Source: Streptomyces inusitatus (GTDB lineage Bacteria > Actinomycetota > Actinomycetes > Streptomycetales > Streptomycetaceae). Taken from it: DNA of 64,000 nucleotides. How positions within the stretch are numbered: the stretch's first letter is position 1; each line of letters starts with the position of its first letter. This document shows, in pieces, positions 40,502 to 49,582 of this stretch. Under the pieces are notes generated by a model. It made no database searches and was not told the DNA's origin. It worked only from the letters and a program-made list of their open reading frames with translations. Location: positions 1 to 64,000 of the forward strand of contig NZ_BMWG01000018.1 in the NCBI RefSeq assembly GCF_014651115.1. Reading direction: 5' to 3'. A program made the position numbers and the translations under genes.

Positions 40502-43500
40502 CCTGGTCGTCGGCGGAGGGGAAGAGGCGGAGGCGGTGGGCGAGGGCGGCGGCCTCGCCGCGGCCGGAGACGGAGAGCTTGGCGAGGATGTTGGAGACGT
40601 GCACGCTCGCCGTCTTCGGGGAGATGTAGAGCGACTGGGCTATCTGGCGGTTGCTGCGGCCCGCCGCCACCAGCCTCAGGACGTCCTCCTCGCGCGGGGT
40701 GAGGCCGAACGCCGGGCCCGGCGCGGCGGTGGGAGCGGTGGGCGCTCCGTCCGTCAGGGAGAGCCGGGCGCTCTGGGCGAGCAGGGCCGTCTCATCCGCC
40801 AGGGGGCGCGCGCCGAGCCGCCGGGCGGTGCCGGCGGCGCACCGCAGCAGCTCGGCGGCACGGTCCCGGTCCTCGGGGAGGAGCGCCTGTGCCAGGCGGA
40901 CGCGGACCGCCGCCCGCTCGTACGGGAAGACGGCGCCCTCGAAGGCCTCGTCGGCCTCCGCCCAGTCCGCGGCCGTGTCGCGGCTCTCGGCGCGCAGCAG
41001 CTCGGCGCGCACCCATCGCTCATGGGCGATCCAGACGGGGACCGTGGCGGCGAACGAGCCGGCCGTCTTCCGGATGAGGTCCAGCGCCCGCGCGCGGCCC
41101 TCGTCCGCCGAGGGAAGGCCCCGGGCGTCGGCCTCCAGGGCGGCCGCGGCGCGCAGCAGCGGCCAGGCGTACCGCTGGGTGCCGGGCGGGAAGCCCTGCT
41201 CGGCGACGCGGCGGAACTCGGCGCGCGCCGACTCGACCCGCCCCTGCCCGACGGCGACCCCGATGGCGATGGCGGCCATCGGGAGGGAGCTCTGCGGCAT
41301 CGGGTCGTTCGGTCCGAAGTGGTCGCGGGCCGCCGTCAGCAGCCGGGCCGCCCCCTCGGTGTCGCCCCGGGCGAGGCCGAGGGCGGCGAGCTGGAGGGTG
41401 GCGAAGCCCCGGGGTTTGGGGCTCGGTCCGATGCGCAGGCCCCGCTCTGCGGCGGCGAGCGCCTCGTCCCAGCGGCCCAGGGTGTAGTAGGACTCGGCGA
41501 GGTTGCCGAGGATCCACGCCTCGGAGTCGAGCAGTCCGTAGTGGTGGGTGAGGTCGATGCCCTCGGTCATGACCTCCACGGCCTCCTGGGAGCGGCCGAC
41601 GGCCTCCAGGACGGTCGGGAGGGTGGCGTGGACGCGGCCGATGAGCGTCGGCAGGCCCCGGGCGACGACGCGGTCGCGGACGGCGCGCATCTCGGCGAGG
41701 CCGGCGTCGTGGTCGCCCGCGTCGACCATGAGGACGCCGAGGACGAACCGGGCGCGCAGCTCGATCTCCTCCGCGCCGACCATCCGGGCGTACTCCACGG
41801 CGCGCTCGGCCGTTTCGAGGGTGTCGGGGCCGGGGGCGTGCAGCCTTCGCCAGCCGGCCGCCTCGGCGAGCACTTCGGCGTGGACGGCGGAGGGCGGCAG
41901 CCCGCGCACCAGCTCCTGTGCCTGGGCCAGCTCGGCCCAGCCGTCGCCCCGGCCGAGGGCGGAGACGAGCCGGGAGCGCTCGACGGAGAACCAGGCGGCG
42001 CGCAGCGGGTCGCGCTCGTCGGCCGCCAGCCGCTGACCGCGTTTGGTGATCTTCAGCGCGCGTTCGCGCTCGCTGCTGAGCCGGCCGGCGACGGTGGCCT
42101 CGGCCATCAGGTCGAGGAAGCGCAGGGGGGTGGTGCCGGGGTCGCAGCCGCACGCCGGATACGCCTCGGCGTAGTCGAGGGGCCGCAGCCCCGCCCGGGT
42201 CTCGTCGGGGACGGCGTCCCACAGCTCCATGGCCCGCTCCAGGAGTCTGAGCTGCTCGGCGTAGGCGTGGCGCAGCCGGGCCTCGACGGAGGCGCGGAGC
42301 ACGGCGGGCAGGGCCTTGGCGGGGACGCCCGCGTGGTACCAGTAGCTGGCGAGGCGGGTGGTCCGCTCGTCCTCCCGGACGAGTGAGGGGTCGGCCTCCA
42401 GCACCTCGGCGTAGCGGCGGTTGATCCGGGAGCGTTCGCCGGGGAGGAGATCGTCGCTGACGGCCTCGCGGGCGAGGGAGTGGCGGAAGCGGTAGCCGTC
42501 GCCGTCGGCGCTGGCCAGCAGGATGTTGGCGCCGACGGCGGCGCGCAGCGCCTCGATGAGGTCGTCCTCGGGGAGCCGGGCGACGGCCAGGAGGAGTCCG
42601 TACTCGACGGTGGAGCCGCCTTCGGCGAGGATCCGGGCGATGCGCTGGGCGTCCTCGGAGAGGGCCTCGACCCGCACGAGGAGGATGTCGCGGAGGGAGT
42701 CGGAGAGTCCGCAGACATTGCCCTCGGCCATGATGCGGGCGAGTTCCTCGACGAAGAAGGCGTTGCCGTCGGAGCGGTCGAAGACGCGGTCGACGAGGGC
42801 CGCCTCGGGTTCGGCGCCGAGGATGCCTGCGAGCTGGCGGTGGACCTCGCCGCGGGTGAAGCGGGTCAGCTCGACGCGCTGGACCGTGCGCAGCCGCTCC
42901 GTCTCGGCGAGGAAGGGCCGCAGCGGGTGGCGGCGGTGGACGTCGTCGGAGCGGTAGGTGGCGATGGCGACGAGGCGGCCCCGGCGCAGGGTGCGGAAGA
43001 TGTACGAGAGCAGATGGCGGGTGGAGGCGTCGGCCCAGTGGATGTCCTCCAGGACGAGGACGACGGTGCGCTCCGCGCTGATGCGTTCGAGCAGGCGGAC
43101 GGTCAGCTCGAAGAGGCGCGCCATGTCCTGTTCGTCGTACCGGCTGTGGTCGCCGCGCGGGCGGGGGCCCAGCTCGGGCAGGAGCCGGGCCAGCTCTTCC
43201 TCATGGCCTTCGGCGGCGGCGGCCAGCTCGCCGGGGAGCAGGCGCTCCAGGGCCCGCAGGGCGGTGGAGAAGGGGGCGAACGGCAGTCCTTCCGCGCCGA
43301 TCTCGACGCAGCCGCCGACGATGACGACCGCGCCCCCGCGGGACGCCTCGGCGATCAGTTCCTCGATGAGCCGGGTCTTGCCGACGCCGGCCTCGCCGCC
43401 GACGAGCAGCGCCTGCGGCGCCCCGGCGCGGGCCGCCGAGGCGAGGCCGAGCGCGCCGGTGAGCACGGACAGCTCACCGGCGCGCCCCACGAACACGGGA

Positions 43501-43532
43501 CTGACTGACCTGGTCTCCACGCTGTGGAGCAT
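40491..43532 (-). CDS. Large LuxR-family ATPase regulator (LAL type)
   Basis: A 1013-residue protein. Walker A is GGEAGVGKT at 45-53, followed by LVLEDIHWADAST as Walker B, a NACHT/AAA-type ATPase. A long helical, TPR-like middle follows. The C-terminus is a LuxR helix-turn-helix (LTPREEDVLRLVAAGRSNRQIAQSLYISPKTASVHVSNIL) near 945-1000. LAL regulators activate catabolic or secondary-metabolic genes in response to an inducer and ATP. The ATG at 43532 begins the conserved VFVGRAGELSVL region; the RBS is weak. The targets are unknown. The PQQ-type lipoprotein gene lies convergent. Confidence 0.92.
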   Translation of the reverse strand: MLHSVETRSVSPVFVGRAGELSVLTGALGLASAARAGAPQALLVGGEAGVGKTRLIEELIAEASRGGAVVIVGGCVEIGAEGLPFAPFSTALRALERLLPGELAAAAEGHEEELARLLPELGPRPRGDHSRYDEQDMARLFELTVRLLERISAERTVVLVLEDIHWADASTRHLLSYIFRTLRRGRLVAIATYRSDDVHRRHPLRPFLAETERLRTVQRVELTRFTRGEVHRQLAGILGAEPEAALVDRVFDRSDGNAFFVEELARIMAEGNVCGLSDSLRDILLVRVEALSEDAQRIARILAEGGSTVEYGLLLAVARLPEDDLIEALRAAVGANILLASADGDGYRFRHSLAREAVSDDLLPGERSRINRRYAEVLEADPSLVREDERTTRLASYWYHAGVPAKALPAVLRASVEARLRHAYAEQLRLLERAMELWDAVPDETRAGLRPLDYAEAYPACGCDPGTTPLRFLDLMAEATVAGRLSSERERALKITKRGQRLAADERDPLRAAWFSVERSRLVSALGRGDGWAELAQAQELVRGLPPSAVHAEVLAEAAGWRRLHAPGPDTLETAERAVEYARMVGAEEIELRARFVLGVLMVDAGDHDAGLAEMRAVRDRVVARGLPTLIGRVHATLPTVLEAVGRSQEAVEVMTEGIDLTHHYGLLDSEAWILGNLAESYYTLGRWDEALAAAERGLRIGPSPKPRGFATLQLAALGLARGDTEGAARLLTAARDHFGPNDPMPQSSLPMAAIAIGVAVGQGRVESARAEFRRVAEQGFPPGTQRYAWPLLRAAAALEADARGLPSADEGRARALDLIRKTAGSFAATVPVWIAHERWVRAELLRAESRDTAADWAEADEAFEGAVFPYERAAVRVRLAQALLPEDRDRAAELLRCAAGTARRLGARPLADETALLAQSARLSLTDGAPTAPTAAPGPAFGLTPREEDVLRLVAAGRSNRQIAQSLYISPKTASVHVSNILAKLSVSGRGEAAALAHRLRLFPSADDQVPA

Positions 43533-43591
43533 CGCACAGGGCTCTGACAGTGCGACAGCTCCGGCGGCGGCGGGGACGTTCACGACGCTGG

Positions 43592-43762
43592 TCAGGCAGC
43601 TCGTGCGAAGCGCTCGGACGGGTCGCTCACCCGGCCCTGCGGGTTCTCGCCGGAGCGATTCGCGGCCCGCCGCGCCGTGCGGAGCCGGCGGGTGAGCCGG
43701 TAGGTCTCGGCCTGCTCGACCAGTTCGGCCCTGCGCAGTTCCTGAAGCCGGTACTGAAACAT
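43592..43762 (-). CDS. Small conserved Streptomyces protein
   Basis: A 56-residue basic, helical protein (MFQYRLQELRRAELVEQAETYRLTRRLRTARRA...). AGGGGG lies 6 nt before the ATG. Proteins of this form, with an N-terminal MFQY and a Leu/Glu/Arg helix, recur in Streptomyces. The function is unknown. It lies upstream of the LuxR gene on the same strand, 59 bp from its start, and may be co-transcribed. Confidence 0.55.
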   Translation of the reverse strand: MFQYRLQELRRAELVEQAETYRLTRRLRTARRAANRSGENPQGRVSDPSERFARAA

Positions 43763-43928
43763 CTCTGCCCCCTGTGGATCGGTGTCGGTGCGGCCGGCGT
43801 GTTCGCCGCCGGGCCGTGACACCAATCTCGTCCGCCAGGGGGGTGCGTCGCATGGGGAGGGTTCCGCATCTTCGCGCGGGGAGGGTCCTTAGACGCGGCT
43901 CCCCCGCCCGGGCCGGGCCCGGCCCGGG

Positions 43929-43958
43929 TTCTAAGGCCGGGTCGTGGTCGCCTTAGAA
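43929..43958. promoter_or_regulatory. Inverted repeat TTCTAAGGC-n12-GCCTTAGAA
   Basis: Perfect 9-bp arms lie between the small 56-residue gene and the end of the acetyltransferase gene. It could be the terminator of the acetyltransferase gene or an operator for the next unit. The AT-containing core (CTAAGG/CCTTAG) favours an operator. Confidence 0.4.
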
Positions 43959-43998
43959 GGCGCCCCGGGCCGGTCGGCGGCACGGTCCGCGGCACGGG

Positions 43999-44775
43999 TC
44001 AGCGGGGTACGGAGTAGAGGTGGGGCGTGGTGGTGCTCAGCTCGGTGAAGCCGAGCCGCAGCAGGATCGGGCGGCTCTCGTCGGAGGCGTCGACCTGGAG
44101 GTGGCTGTGGCCCCGGGCGGCGGCGACGGCGGCCCGGTGGGCGACCATGGCGCGGTAGACGCCCCGGCCGCGCCAGGCGGGCACGGTGCCGCCGCCCCAG
44201 AGTCCGGCGAATCCGGCCGCCGGGTTCAGCTCCAGGCGCGCGGCGCAGACCGGTTCGTCGCCGGCGAGGGCCACGGTCAGCACCGCGGTGTCCAGGCCGA
44301 GCTGCGACAGCAGCTGCTCCCGCAGCCGGGTGGGGCGCTCGCCGAAGGCCCGCTCCTGGGCCCGGGCCATCAGCTCGACGCCCGCCGCGTCGGTGACCTC
44401 GACCAGCCGGACGCCCTCGGGCGGCCGGGCCGAGGTGTCGAGCGCGGCGGTCTCGGCGACCATGAGCGCCTCCGGGGGCTCGGGGGCGAAGCCCGCCCCC
44501 AGGAGGCGTTCACCGAGGTCGCCGGGGAGGTCGTGGGAGTAGAGCTTCCACTCGAAGTCCAGGCCCGGCGCGGTGTAGTGGTCGATCTGGGCGGCGATGG
44601 CCGCGTCCGCCGTCCGCTCGTCGAGACCGGACCAGAGGACGCCGTTCCAGTCGTGCTCGCCGCCGGTCTGGCGCACCACGGCGCCCACCCGTTCGACCCG
44701 GGCCCCGGGGCTGTCGGGGACGGCCTCCCGGCGTACCCGGCGGTCGAACAGGGCGAGCGTTCTCTCTTGATCCAT
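43999..44775 (-). CDS. GNAT-family acetyltransferase
   Basis: A 258-residue protein. The C-terminal half is a GNAT domain with GTVPAWRGRGVYRAMVAHRAAVAAARG as the acetyl-CoA loop and LQVDASDESRPILLRLGFTEL at the end. The N-terminal half (DWNGVLWSGLDERTADAAIAAQIDHY) is an additional domain also seen in other Streptomyces GNATs. The acceptor substrate is unknown. The ATG has no strong RBS. It lies 62 bp downstream of a membrane-protein gene on the same strand. Confidence 0.85.
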   Translation of the reverse strand: MDQERTLALFDRRVRREAVPDSPGARVERVGAVVRQTGGEHDWNGVLWSGLDERTADAAIAAQIDHYTAPGLDFEWKLYSHDLPGDLGERLLGAGFAPEPPEALMVAETAALDTSARPPEGVRLVEVTDAAGVELMARAQERAFGERPTRLREQLLSQLGLDTAVLTVALAGDEPVCAARLELNPAAGFAGLWGGGTVPAWRGRGVYRAMVAHRAAVAAARGHSHLQVDASDESRPILLRLGFTELSTTTPHLYSVPR

Positions 44776-44837
44776 CCGCCGAGTGGAACACCGCCGCGGG
44801 GCGGACGCCACCGATATTCGCCGCGTGGGGCGGTCGG

Positions 44838-45419
44838 TCAGCTCCCGCCGCCCGCGCCCGCGCCGCCGCCGTCGGGCATGGGCAGGACGTCGACGTACAT
44901 CCCGATCGCGGCGAGCAGGCCGAGGAGGCCGAGGACGGCTCCGCCGGCGGCGACGGCGCGGATCCACACGGGGGTGCGCGGCAGTGCGAGGACGGCGATG
45001 CCGACGATCACGGCGAGGGTCGCGAAGACGCCGTTGACCAGGGCGGTGGTGTGCCAGGCGTCGCCGTAGAGCGCGGCGATCTGCTCGGCGGGGGTGGCGC
45101 TCTGGGAGGTCTCGAACCTGCCCAGCAGGGACTGGCGCTCGGCGGCGATCGTGCCGACCCAGCTGCCGCTGAGACCGATGACGCCCAGTCCGGCGGCGAC
45201 GACGCCCGCGGTGGCGGCCAGCAGCCCCGAGGACTCGCGGGGAGACTCGTCCAGCTCCTCGGCGTCGGCGTCGGCTTCCGCGACCTCAGAGGCGTCAGAG
45301 GCCTCAGGAGACTCAGGGGCCAGGGCCTCCGCGGTCTCCGCGGGGGCCTCCTCGCCGTCCTTGCGGAGGCTGGGGGCGGTGGTGTCGTCGGTGGTCTTGT
45401 CGGTGTCCGTGGGGTTCAT
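44838..45419 (-). CDS. Membrane protein with acidic N-terminus, function unknown
   Basis: A 193-residue protein. Residues 1-65 are acidic and low in complexity (Glu/Ala/Ser/Asp), probably cytoplasmic and disordered. Three hydrophobic segments follow: GLLAATAGVVAAGLGVIGLSG, TTALVNGVFATLAVIVGIAVLAL and AVAAGGAVLGLLGLLAAIGMYV. The C-terminus is Gly-rich. No domain was recognised. Streptomyces genomes contain many such proteins. Confidence 0.7.
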   Translation of the reverse strand: MNPTDTDKTTDDTTAPSLRKDGEEAPAETAEALAPESPEASDASEVAEADADAEELDESPRESSGLLAATAGVVAAGLGVIGLSGSWVGTIAAERQSLLGRFETSQSATPAEQIAALYGDAWHTTALVNGVFATLAVIVGIAVLALPRTPVWIRAVAAGGAVLGLLGLLAAIGMYVDVLPMPDGGGAGAGGGS

Positions 45420-45477
45420 TGGGCGCACGGTAGGCGGCCCGTCTGAGAGTCCCCTTAACGACCGGTGCGCCGGAGCG

Positions 45478-46047
45478 CTACGCGCCCGCCCGGTGCTCGC
45501 GCCACTCGGGGGCGAGCACGGACCAGACTTCCAGGTCCTTGCGTACGCCCCGGTGGGAGGAGGCCTGTCGCAGCACGCCGTCCCGGCGCATGCCCAGCCG
45601 CTCGGCGACCTTGACGCTCGGGGTGTTCTCGCTGGAGACGACCCACTCGATCCGGTGAATGCCGCGCTCCTCGACCGCCCAGTCGATGAGGATCCCGGCG
45701 GCCCGGGTGACCAGGCCCCGGCCCACGGCGGACGGCTCCAGCCAGCAGCCGACCTCGCAGGTGCCCGCGCCGGCGTCGAAGAGCCGGAAGAGCACTCCGC
45801 CGACGAGTGTCCCGTCGAGCCGGATGCCGAAGATCCGGCCGCTGTCGGCGGCCTGTTTGTCGGCGTACGACTGGAGGAAGGCGCGCGCCGCCGCCAGGTC
45901 GCCGGCGGCGTCCGGGAGGCCGATGTGGCGTCCGACGTACTCCCGGCCCCGGTCCATGTGGGCGAGGAACTCCGCCGCCTGCCAGGGCTCCAGGGGGCAC
46001 AGCTCCGCGCGTCGGCCGTCGGCCGTCTCCAGGGGTGTCGCGAACAT
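45478..46047 (-). CDS. GNAT acetyltransferase (RimJ/RimL-like)
   Basis: A 189-residue GNAT of the RimJ/RimL type. It has GCWLEPSAVGRGLVTRAAGILIDWA as the acetyl-CoA loop, IEWVVSSENTPSVKVAERLGM as the conserved C-terminal helix, and GVRKDLEVWSVL at the end. These enzymes acetylate protein N-termini or small amines. It lies 34 bp downstream of the MMPL transporter gene on the same strand. Confidence 0.88.
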   Translation of the reverse strand: MFATPLETADGRRAELCPLEPWQAAEFLAHMDRGREYVGRHIGLPDAAGDLAAARAFLQSYADKQAADSGRIFGIRLDGTLVGGVLFRLFDAGAGTCEVGCWLEPSAVGRGLVTRAAGILIDWAVEERGIHRIEWVVSSENTPSVKVAERLGMRRDGVLRQASSHRGVRKDLEVWSVLAPEWREHRAGA

Positions 46048-46081
46048 GGTGGTCTTTCCTCCGGACCGGTTTACGGCACGT

Positions 46082-48310
46082 TTACGGCACGAGCCGTTCG
46101 TCCTGGCTCATGCGCGGCTGAGGAATCTTCGCATAATCATGAGAATTGGGCGGCTCAATACTGATGCGGGGCAGCCGCCGGTCCAGGGCGCGCGGGAGCC
46201 ACCAGTTCGCTCCGCCGAGCAGATGCATCAGGGCGGGGACGAGCAGGGTGCGCAGGACGAAGGCGTCCAGGGCGACGGCGGCGGCGAGCGCGATGCCGAA
46301 CATGGCGATGACCCGGTCGCCGCTGAGGACGAAGGCGAGGAAGACCGAGATCATGATCACGGCGGCCGAGTTGATCACCCGGCCGGTCTCGGCGAGCCCC
46401 ACCCGCACCGCGCGCCGGTTGTCGCCGGTGGCCAGCCACTCCTCGTACATCCGGCTGACCAGGAAGACCTGATAGTCCATGGAGAGCCCGAAGAGCACCG
46501 AGACCATGATGACCGGAAGGAAGGGCTCTATCGGGCCCGCCCGGCCGAGGCCGAGCAGTTCGCTGCCCCAGCCCCACTGGAAGATCGCGACGACGACGCC
46601 GAAGGAGGAGGCGACGGCGGCCACATTCATCAGGGCGGCCTTCAGCGGGACGGCGACCGAGCGGAAGGCCAGCAGCAGAAGCAGACAGCCGAGGGCGATG
46701 ACGACGCCGACGAAGAGCGGCAGCTTGCCCACGATGACCTCGGCGAAGTCGTCGTAGCTCGCGGTCACCCCGCCGACGTGCACGGCCGGTCCCGAGGGGC
46801 CGACGGCGGCGGGCAGCAGCTCGCCCCGGAGCCGGTCGACGAGTTCACTGGTCCGCTTCGACTGGGGCGAGGAGTCGGGTACGACGGTGAGCACCGCCGT
46901 GTCACCGGCGGGGTTGTACGTCACCGGGCCGGCCGACGCGATGCCCCGGGCCTCGCCGAGGGCGGCGGGCAGCCGCTCCAGCGCGGCCCGGTCCGCCGGG
47001 GAGCCGACGCGGGCGACGAGGGTGAGCGGGCCGTTGACGCCGGGGCCGAAGCCGCCCCCCGCGCCGGGGCCGCCGTGGGCCAGCAGGTCGTACGCCTCGC
47101 GGGTGGTGGAGCCTGCCGGGTTGTTGCCCTGGTCCGAGGTGCCGAGATGGAGCGAGAGGGCGGGGAGCGCCAGGACCGCCATGATGACGGCGGCGACCGC
47201 GCCCAGCGCCCTGGGGCGCTTCTCCACCAACGCGGACCAGCGGGCCGCGAATCCGGTCGGGAGCTGCGGCCTCGGCCCGCACTCGCGCAACCGCCGCCGT
47301 TCCCGGCCGCTCAGCGCCCGGGGGCCGATGTACGAGAGCAGGGCGGGCAGCAGGGTCACCGAGGCGGCGACGGTGAGGATCACCGTCAGGCAGGCGGCGA
47401 CCGCCACGCCGTTGAGGAAGTTCAGCCGCAGGATGAGCATGCCCAGCAGGGCGATGCAGACGGTGGCCCCGGCGAAGACGACCGCGCGTCCGGTGGTGGC
47501 GACGGCCGTGACCGCGGCCCGCTCCACGGGGAGTCCTGCGCGCAGTCCGGCGCGGTGGCGGGTGACGATGAAGAGGGCGTAGTCGATGCCGACGCCGAGG
47601 CCGATGAGGAGTCCGAGCATCGGGGCGAAGTCGGCGACGGTCATCACATGGCCGAGCAGGACGGTGCCCGCGTACGCCGCGCCGACGGAGACGAGGGCGG
47701 TGGCGATGGGGAGCAGACTGGCGGCGAGCGAGCCGAAGACGAGGAAGAGGACCACGGCGGCGACGGCCACCCCGACGGCCTCGGCCAGATATCCCTGGGG
47801 GGCCTGGGCCCGGCCCATGGCGGCACCGCCCAGCTCGACCCGGACCCCGTCGGCCGCGGCGGCTCTCGCGGTCTCCACCAGCTCTTCGACCGCGCCCGCG
47901 GGAAGGTCTTCGGCCCGCTGCCGGAAGGTGACGTCCGCGTAGGCGGTGCGCCCGTCGGGACTGATCCGCACGGCCCCGCCCGCCTCGTACGGGCCGGTGA
48001 CGGCGGCCACCGGTTCGAGCGCGGCGACCGACGCCAGCATGCGCTCCATCGGCCGCCGCACGGCCTCGGCGCGGACCCCGCCGTCCTCGGCGTGCCAGAC
48101 GACGGTGGCGCCGTCCCCGCCCGCGGCGCCCGGGAAGCCCCGCTCCAGGAGCTGGGCGGCGCGGCCGGACTCGGTGCCGGGGACCTCGTAGTCGTTGGAG
48201 TAGGCCGTTCCGGCGGCCCCGGCGGCGAGGGCCGTGCCCGCGGCGGCGAGCACCCATATCAGCACGGTGACGAGTCGGTGCGTGACGCACCAGCGGGCGA
48301 TGGCTGCCAA
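46082..48310 (-). CDS. MMPL/RND-family membrane transporter
   Basis: A 742-residue protein with two repeated halves, each one helix plus a large loop and five helices. The helix set includes FAPMLGLLIGLGVGIDYALFIVTRHR in the first half and MVSVLFGLSMDYQVFLVSRMYEEW in the second; these Asp-Tyr motifs relay protons in MMPL proteins. Members export lipids or drugs. The start is a TTG at 48310, with GGGGG 9 nt upstream; no ATG fits the conserved N-terminus. A GNAT gene follows on the same strand. Confidence 0.92.
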   Translation of the reverse strand: MAAIARWCVTHRLVTVLIWVLAAAGTALAAGAAGTAYSNDYEVPGTESGRAAQLLERGFPGAAGGDGATVVWHAEDGGVRAEAVRRPMERMLASVAALEPVAAVTGPYEAGGAVRISPDGRTAYADVTFRQRAEDLPAGAVEELVETARAAAADGVRVELGGAAMGRAQAPQGYLAEAVGVAVAAVVLFLVFGSLAASLLPIATALVSVGAAYAGTVLLGHVMTVADFAPMLGLLIGLGVGIDYALFIVTRHRAGLRAGLPVERAAVTAVATTGRAVVFAGATVCIALLGMLILRLNFLNGVAVAACLTVILTVAASVTLLPALLSYIGPRALSGRERRRLRECGPRPQLPTGFAARWSALVEKRPRALGAVAAVIMAVLALPALSLHLGTSDQGNNPAGSTTREAYDLLAHGGPGAGGGFGPGVNGPLTLVARVGSPADRAALERLPAALGEARGIASAGPVTYNPAGDTAVLTVVPDSSPQSKRTSELVDRLRGELLPAAVGPSGPAVHVGGVTASYDDFAEVIVGKLPLFVGVVIALGCLLLLLAFRSVAVPLKAALMNVAAVASSFGVVVAIFQWGWGSELLGLGRAGPIEPFLPVIMVSVLFGLSMDYQVFLVSRMYEEWLATGDNRRAVRVGLAETGRVINSAAVIMISVFLAFVLSGDRVIAMFGIALAAAVALDAFVLRTLLVPALMHLLGGANWWLPRALDRRLPRISIEPPNSHDYAKIPQPRMSQDERLVP

Positions 48311-48550
48311 CGGAGGTGCCCCCTGGGTGAAATTCTTGGATCTTCGCTGGGGAACACCCCGGAAAGAACGCGTGACATGCGGGTCGACTCACTCTGTCAG
48401 CCAATCCCCACTCTTAGCCCTTTTAGCCGGTTTTCGTGGGCTTAGTCACAGGCGCGGGGGCGCGCGCTCCGCGCTTCCGCACGCGCCCGGCGCGATAAAC
48501 GCCCCGGCGGGCAGCGGCTGTTGTCGGTCCCGGCTGGCACGATGGACGGC

Positions 48551-49450
48551 ATGGAGACGACGGGGACCAACCAGCCGACCCTGACGCCCGGCGAGGCCGC
48601 GCAGTTCGCCCTCACCCTGCACGACGCGACCGCGACCCGCGCCGGTCACGGCCCCCGGGCGGTGCTCGCCCATGAGCCGGGGGCCTCGCTCCGGAAGCGG
48701 CGGGAGTCCTTCCGGGAGGTGTACGGGGCGATAGTCGCCCGGATCGGCGAGCCGACGCTCTACGGCGGCTCCGCCCACGGGCCCAATGTCCGCTGGCGCG
48801 ACGCGAGACGGACCGTCCTCCTCTCCGGGGACTCCCACCGGGCCCGGCTCTCCGTCCATGACACCGAGGGCATGGAGGCCGACGAGCTGCGCACCTTCGC
48901 CTGGGGCGGCGCCTGGGCGGCCGACGAGGCGCACGACTTCGACCTGCTGCCCTACATCTGGCAGCTGGACCGCAGCGGCCCCGGCGAGCGCCCCACGGAG
49001 CGCACCGGCGGGCGCACGGCCTCCTCGCTGGAGCACTTCGCGAGCGCGCTGGAGCTGATGCTCGGCGCCTGGATCGAGCAGCTTCCGGTGCAGGTCGGCG
49101 GCGACTGGGCGGGATTCTCCCTGACCAGCGACGCGGACCGGGGCCGGCGGATCCAGCTCTCCTACGCCCTGGCGGACGGGCTCCATGTCTCGGTGGACGA
49201 CCGGGACGGCGAGGACACCCCCGAGCGCGAGCGTCTGATGCGCTCGCGCGGCTGGCACTCCCGCGACCGGGGCTGGTGGCAGGCGGAGTTCCCCGACCCG
49301 GACCGGCCCGAGGCCGCGGAGGCCGCCCGGCTGGCGATCGCCGAGCTGAGAGCCCGGGGCACCCGGGAGCCCAAGGACCTGCGGGCCCGGGACGTCAGCT
49401 GCAAGGACCGGGGCGAACTGCTCCTCCCCGGGCTGGGCATACGCCACTGA
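48551..49450 (+). CDS. Conserved Streptomyces protein, unrecognised
   Basis: A 299-residue soluble protein. It contains many Trp and charged residues, for example LLPYIWQLDRSG and ALELMLGAWIEQLPVQVGGDWAGFSL. The overall look is of a TY-Chap/YbjN-like chaperone domain, but this is not certain. It is divergent from the MMPL gene and convergent on gatB, with a terminator between. ATG 48551 or 48542 are equally possible. Confidence 0.7.
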   Translation: METTGTNQPTLTPGEAAQFALTLHDATATRAGHGPRAVLAHEPGASLRKRRESFREVYGAIVARIGEPTLYGGSAHGPNVRWRDARRTVLLSGDSHRARLSVHDTEGMEADELRTFAWGGAWAADEAHDFDLLPYIWQLDRSGPGERPTERTGGRTASSLEHFASALELMLGAWIEQLPVQVGGDWAGFSLTSDADRGRRIQLSYALADGLHVSVDDRDGEDTPERERLMRSRGWHSRDRGWWQAEFPDPDRPEAAEAARLAIAELRARGTREPKDLRARDVSCKDRGELLLPGLGIRH

Positions 49451-49516
49451 ACCGGGCCGCCGCGGCGGAGCGGGGGCGGGGACAGGCACGGGGGTACGAG
49501 CGGGCGCGGGTACGGA

Positions 49517-49555
49517 CAGGGGCGGCCCGCACCGTGGTGGTGCGGACCGCCCCTG
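49517..49555. terminator. Bidirectional terminator between the 299-residue gene and gatB
   Basis: CAGGGGCGG-c-CCGCACC pairs with GGTGCGG-a-CCGCCCCTG around GTGGT, a stem of about 16 bp with one C/A mismatch. Confidence 0.8.
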
Positions 49556-49582
49556 CCGAACGCGTACGGCTGCGCCGGGGAC

